Source: Iodobacter fluviatilis
GTDB lineage: Bacteria; Pseudomonadota; Gammaproteobacteria; Burkholderiales; Chitinibacteraceae
NCBI RefSeq assembly: GCF_900451195.1
Contig: NZ_UGHR01000001.1
Coordinates: 310,001 to 374,000 of the forward strand
Direction of reading: 5' to 3'
Length of the DNA stretch: 64,000 nucleotides
The position numbers and the translations under genes are program-made. Under the pieces are notes generated by a model. That model was not told the DNA's origin and searched no databases. It saw only the letters and a list, made by a program, of their open reading frames with translations. Numbering within the stretch: the first letter of the stretch is position 1; each line of letters begins with the position of its first letter. Shown one piece after another: positions 60,984 to 64,000 of this stretch.

Positions 60984-61348
60984 TGGTGGAGCCGGCGGGA
61001 GTCGAACCCGCGTCCGGAAGCACTCTATAGTGAGTTCTACATACTTAGTCATGTCATTTGGTTTTAATTCCCGACCACGCCGACCGACAGGCTTGGAGAG
61101 AACGAGTTACCTTAGATTTAACCTCTGCCCAAGTAACCCGAGCAAAAGCGATCCCATCTTAATGACTCTGCGTATCGTTTTTAGGCGACCTACCCGATGG
61201 GCCCTGTAGTGCAGAGTCTAGCGCGATTAAGCGGCTAGAGCGTAGTTATTGTCGTTTGCGACTATATAAATTCAGTGTTTTACGGGAATCTGAGACCCCG
61301 GTATGCCCTCATCCACTTTGCAACCCCCGTCGAAACCATGGCGGCCCC
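60984..61348 (-). ncRNA. ssrA: Transfer-messenger RNA (tmRNA)
   Basis: 365 nt. The 5' end GGGGCCGCCATGGTTTCGAC and 3' end GGTTCGACTCCCGCCGGCTC-CACCA form the tRNA-like domain. The tag ORF is at 61260-61228 and reads (A)ANDNNYALAA. It frees stalled ribosomes and marks peptides for proteolysis. Promoter and terminator are both evident. Confidence 0.96.
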
Positions 61349-61362
61349 AATGAAGATCTCTG

Positions 61363-61391
61363 ATTATACGCGTAAGCCTGCTCTTGCACAA
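61363..61391 (-). promoter_or_regulatory. Sigma-70 promoter of tmRNA
   Basis: On the minus strand TTGTGC (61391-61386), 17 bp, TATAAT (61368-61363), 15 bp before the tmRNA 5' end. Confidence 0.8.
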
Positions 61392-61657
61392 CGATAGCCT
61401 TTGCCTGCGCTGGATTCTGGTGAAGCTTGCTGGAGACGTTGGCTTGATTTGTTAGCAATAACAAAGGCTTATTCGGGATGTTTTGGAGTGAGGGGTTTGC
61501 GCTGCTTGGGCGATTATTTCTGTTGAAGCGGTGCTAAATCCCCCTCAGTCCCCCTTTTTTCAAAGGGGGAGGCAAGGTCAAAATCTTACAGAAATTGACT
61601 TTGCTTGAATTTTGCGTGTTTCAAGGCGGGCTAGGCCTGCTTGCCAGAGCGGTTTGT
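61392..61657. other. Intergenic region with C/G hairpin element
   Basis: Contains TCCCCCTTTTTTCAAAGGGGGA (about 61549-61570), a hairpin of the type scattered through many bacterial genomes. No gene seen. Confidence 0.5.
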
Positions 61658-62311
61658 TTAGCTTGGCAGGTGTTGCAGCAGGTCCAGCGGGTGGGCGATG
61701 CGGTGGTCGGCGCCCCATTCATGGGGTTTGTCTTGGCCGCTGATATAGCCGTAATCGGCCAGTACGGTGCGCATGCCTACTTTGCGGCCTGCTTCAATAT
61801 CGCGTTCTGCATCGCCTACATAGATGCAGCGGGCTGGGTCTACGCTTAGTTGGGCGGCGGCAAAGTACATGGGTTTGGCATCGGGCTTGGCCACGCCAAC
61901 GGTGTCACCAGATACCACTACGCCGGGGCGGTTGGGGAAGGGGAGTTGGGCGATCAGCGGGTCGGTATAGCGGGCTGGTTTATTGGTGACGATGCCCCAT
62001 TGCATGCCACGGGCGGTAATTTTTTCGATCAGGGCATGAATGCCTTCAAACAAGGCGGTTTCTTCGCAGAGGCCGGCTTCGTACAGGGCCAGAAAACGCT
62101 CACGCAGCGCAGCAAACTGCTGGTCTTGCGGAATAACACCAAAGCCCAGCTCGATCAGGCCGCGTGCGCCGTGGGAGGCCAGTGGGCGGATGGCGGAGTA
62201 AGGCTGCGGTTTGCGGCCTTCTTCGGCCAGCAGGCGGTTGAGTGCTGCACCTAAATCAGGTGCGGTATCTGCCAGCGTGCCGTCAAGATCGAACAGGACT
62301 GCGGTAATCAT
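61658..62311 (-). CDS. gph: Phosphoglycolate phosphatase
   Basis: 217 residues. HAD family: LFDLDGTLADTAPDLGAALN (DxDGT), GIVTNKPARY, and GDAERDIEAGRKVGM. Removes 2-phosphoglycolate. Third gene after mtaD and ubiG, an arrangement common in Neisseriales and other betaproteobacteria. Confidence 0.93.
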   Translation of the reverse strand: MITAVLFDLDGTLADTAPDLGAALNRLLAEEGRKPQPYSAIRPLASHGARGLIELGFGVIPQDQQFAALRERFLALYEAGLCEETALFEGIHALIEKITARGMQWGIVTNKPARYTDPLIAQLPFPNRPGVVVSGDTVGVAKPDAKPMYFAAAQLSVDPARCIYVGDAERDIEAGRKVGMRTVLADYGYISGQDKPHEWGADHRIAHPLDLLQHLPS

Positions 62312-62352
62312 GGTGTTTTCCTTGTGAGGTTAAATGAATGGTCTGTTTTGAT

Positions 62353-63063
62353 TTAAGGGGCTTTCCTTGTGGCAATCAGGTAGTTCACGGCCGCATCGTC
62401 GTCCAGCTTATAGATTTTGGTGAGCGGGTTATAGCTCAAGCCGCTGAGCGATACGGTTTCGATGTCGGCATTGCGGGTCATGCGGGCGAGCTCAGATGGC
62501 TTGATAAATTTGGCGTAGTCGTGCGTGCCGCGTGGCAGCATGCCCAGCACGTATTCAGCGCCCACCACGGCCAGCATATAGCTTTTGGCGTTGCGGTTGA
62601 GAGTAGAAAAGAACACCCAGCCGCCCGGTTTAACCAAGCGGGCGCAGGCAGCTACCACACTGGCGGGGCTTGGCACGTGCTCTAGCATTTCCATGCAGGT
62701 AACGATGTCATAGCTTTCTGGCGCTTCTGTAGCTAGTTGCTCTACCGGCACACAGCGGTAATCGACTTCCAGTTTGGATTCAAATAAATGCAGTTTGGCG
62801 ACTTTTAGCGACTTTTCTGCCAGATCAATGCCGGTTACTTGTGCACCTTGGCGGGCCAAGCCTTCGGCCAGAATGCCGCCGCCGCAGCCTACATCGAGAA
62901 CTTTTTTGCCGGCCAAGTCTACGTGCTTTTGCATAAAATCGATGCGCAGCGGATTGATCTCGTGCAGGGGTTTGAATTCGCTCTCGGTATCCCACCATTT
63001 ATGGGCAAGAGCAGAGAATTTGGCGATCTCGGAAGGGTCGACATTAATAGGTGCTTCAGTCAT
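62353..63063 (-). CDS. ubiG: Ubiquinone biosynthesis O-methyltransferase UbiG
   Basis: 236 residues. SAM-binding motif LDVGCGGGILAEGLARQGAQ near 57, FSALAHKWWDTESEFKPLHE at the N terminus, VTCMEMLEHVPSP. Methylates two ubiquinone precursors. It overlaps mtaD by four bases. Confidence 0.96.
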   Translation of the reverse strand: MTEAPINVDPSEIAKFSALAHKWWDTESEFKPLHEINPLRIDFMQKHVDLAGKKVLDVGCGGGILAEGLARQGAQVTGIDLAEKSLKVAKLHLFESKLEVDYRCVPVEQLATEAPESYDIVTCMEMLEHVPSPASVVAACARLVKPGGWVFFSTLNRNAKSYMLAVVGAEYVLGMLPRGTHDYAKFIKPSELARMTRNADIETVSLSGLSYNPLTKIYKLDDDAAVNYLIATRKAP

Positions 63064-64000
63064 TCGGTTTCCTTAGTCTTAGAGCTAATGCGTTGTTGCC
63101 AGCGCCGGGCGCGGTTAAGCGTTTCGCGGGCATGAAGGCTGAAATGCTGCCCTTCCTGATAAACACAGCGGCCAGCAATCCATACGTGGCTGACTTGTGA
63201 GCGATCAGCGGCATATACAATTTGTGATAGCGGATCATATAAGGGCTGAGTGTGGGCGGCAGATAAATCAATGGCAATCAGATCTGCTTGTTTCCCTGCT
63301 TTAATGCTGCCTATTTTATCATCGAGGCGCATGGCTTTGGCACCGTTTATGGTGGCCATTTCTAAGGCTTGCCACGCAGGGATGGCATGTGCGTCGCTTG
63401 CTTCGGCTTTTGCAAGCAGGGCTGCAAGGCGCATTTCGGCCAACAGATCGATTTTATTATTGCTGGCCGCGCCATCTGTGCCAATGCCGACATTGATGCC
63501 AGCCTGCTGCATGGCATGAACGCGGGCAATGCCAGAGGCCAGCTTTAAATTGCTGGCTGGATTGTGGGCAATACTGACGCCATATTTAGCCAGCAGAGCG
63601 ATTTCTGGATCGCTGGTATGCACCATGTGTGCTGCAACTAAGTTTGATCCTAAAAAACCCAGAGCGGCGAGCCGCTCCAGAGGCCGAACGCCGTATTGTT
63701 TCAGGCTGTTTGTGATTTCATCCTGAGTTTCATGGATATGGCAATGCAAGCCCAGATCAAATTCATCGGCAAGGGTAATTACTTTGCTGAAGGTTTGGTC
63801 ACTCACCGTATAAGGGGCGTGCGGAGCCAGGGTAAAGTGGACTAATGGCTCTCCGCTGAATTCAGAGCGCGAGTTAAGCGCCTTTTTAATATAACTATCT
63901 GCATCAGAGGCATAGGGCGTGGGGAATTCTAAAATAGAGCAGCCTATCCCCATTCGGAATCCGCTGGAAACCGCCGCGCGTGCCACGGCGCTGTGCTCAA
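63060..64000 (-). CDS. mtaD: Amidohydrolase (TRZ/ATZ type, MtaD-like), 5' end outside window
   Basis: At least 313 residues; the frame stays open to the window edge. Metal-binding and catalytic segments LAPHAPYTVSD, HCHIHETQDE, AAHMVHT, SIAHNPASNLKLASG and GIGTDGAASNN fit S-adenosylhomocysteine / 5'-methylthioadenosine deaminases. Leads into ubiG. The start is not visible. Confidence 0.87.
   Translation of the reverse strand, partial: EHSAVARAAVSSGFRMGIGCSILEFPTPYASDADSYIKKALNSRSEFSGEPLVHFTLAPHAPYTVSDQTFSKVITLADEFDLGLHCHIHETQDEITNSLKQYGVRPLERLAALGFLGSNLVAAHMVHTSDPEIALLAKYGVSIAHNPASNLKLASGIARVHAMQQAGINVGIGTDGAASNNKIDLLAEMRLAALLAKAEASDAHAIPAWQALEMATINGAKAMRLDDKIGSIKAGKQADLIAIDLSAAHTQPLYDPLSQIVYAADRSQVSHVWIAGRCVYQEGQHFSLHARETLNRARRWQQRISSKTKETE

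Noticed and set aside
60730..61209. 159-codon plus-strand ORF
   Set aside because: Runs antisense through tmRNA; no plausible protein features.

Overview
The window is a betaproteobacterial chromosome, most like Neisseriales (Chromobacteriaceae such as Iodobacter or Chromobacterium). This rests on the thrS-infC-rpmI-rplT-pheS-pheT-ihfA-merR-tRNA-Pro order, the mtaD-ubiG-gph operon, a PEP-CTERM protein and the general codon style; the genus is inference. Layout: 1-9117 is core chromosome: a PEP-CTERM exoprotein (partial), tRNA-Val, and a translation operon led by thrS. A nine-residue threonine-rich leader peptide followed by an intrinsic terminator precedes thrS. 9073-51479 is an integrated P2-like prophage with cargo, bounded by a perfect 46-bp repeat made from the 3' part of tRNA-Pro(GGG). 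51480-64000 is core chromosome again: a YcaQ-like protein, two RNA-repair loci (rtcR / rtcB-RlaP-like-rtcA from a sigma-54 promoter, and prfH-rtcB2), tmRNA, gph, ubiG and a partial mtaD. | Inside the prophage, the left end carries integrase, excisionase-like protein, gpA replication initiator, an Ogr-like activator and divergent repressor genes. A first cargo patch (14.6-18.4 kb) holds immunity-like genes and two toxin-antitoxin modules, one broken. The whole P2-type morphogenesis set follows: D, U, T, a DNA methyltransferase, E/E' with a -1 frameshift site, FII, FI, tail fibre and chaperone, I, J, W, V, S, R, Rz/Rz1, M15 endolysin, two holin candidates, X, L, M, N, O, P, Q. A P2-like cos core lies at about 41.68 kb. 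| The striking part is 40-48.5 kb, around cos and between cos and attR, where P2-like phages are known to keep defence genes. It is built of integron gene cassettes: minus-strand genes each followed by an attC-like recombination site (seven recognisable sites plus partial ones), with no integrase in view. The cassettes encode a TIR-domain protein plus a membrane protein (candidate two-gene defence system), a DUF4062 protein, an HNH nuclease, a GIY-YIG protein, a HEPN-like protein, a lipoprotein and a short repeat protein. A satellite-type integrase remnant, a third att fragment and diverged 140-bp repeats show that the tRNA-Pro site has been used repeatedly. All calls come from reading the sequence and translations; no database search was run.
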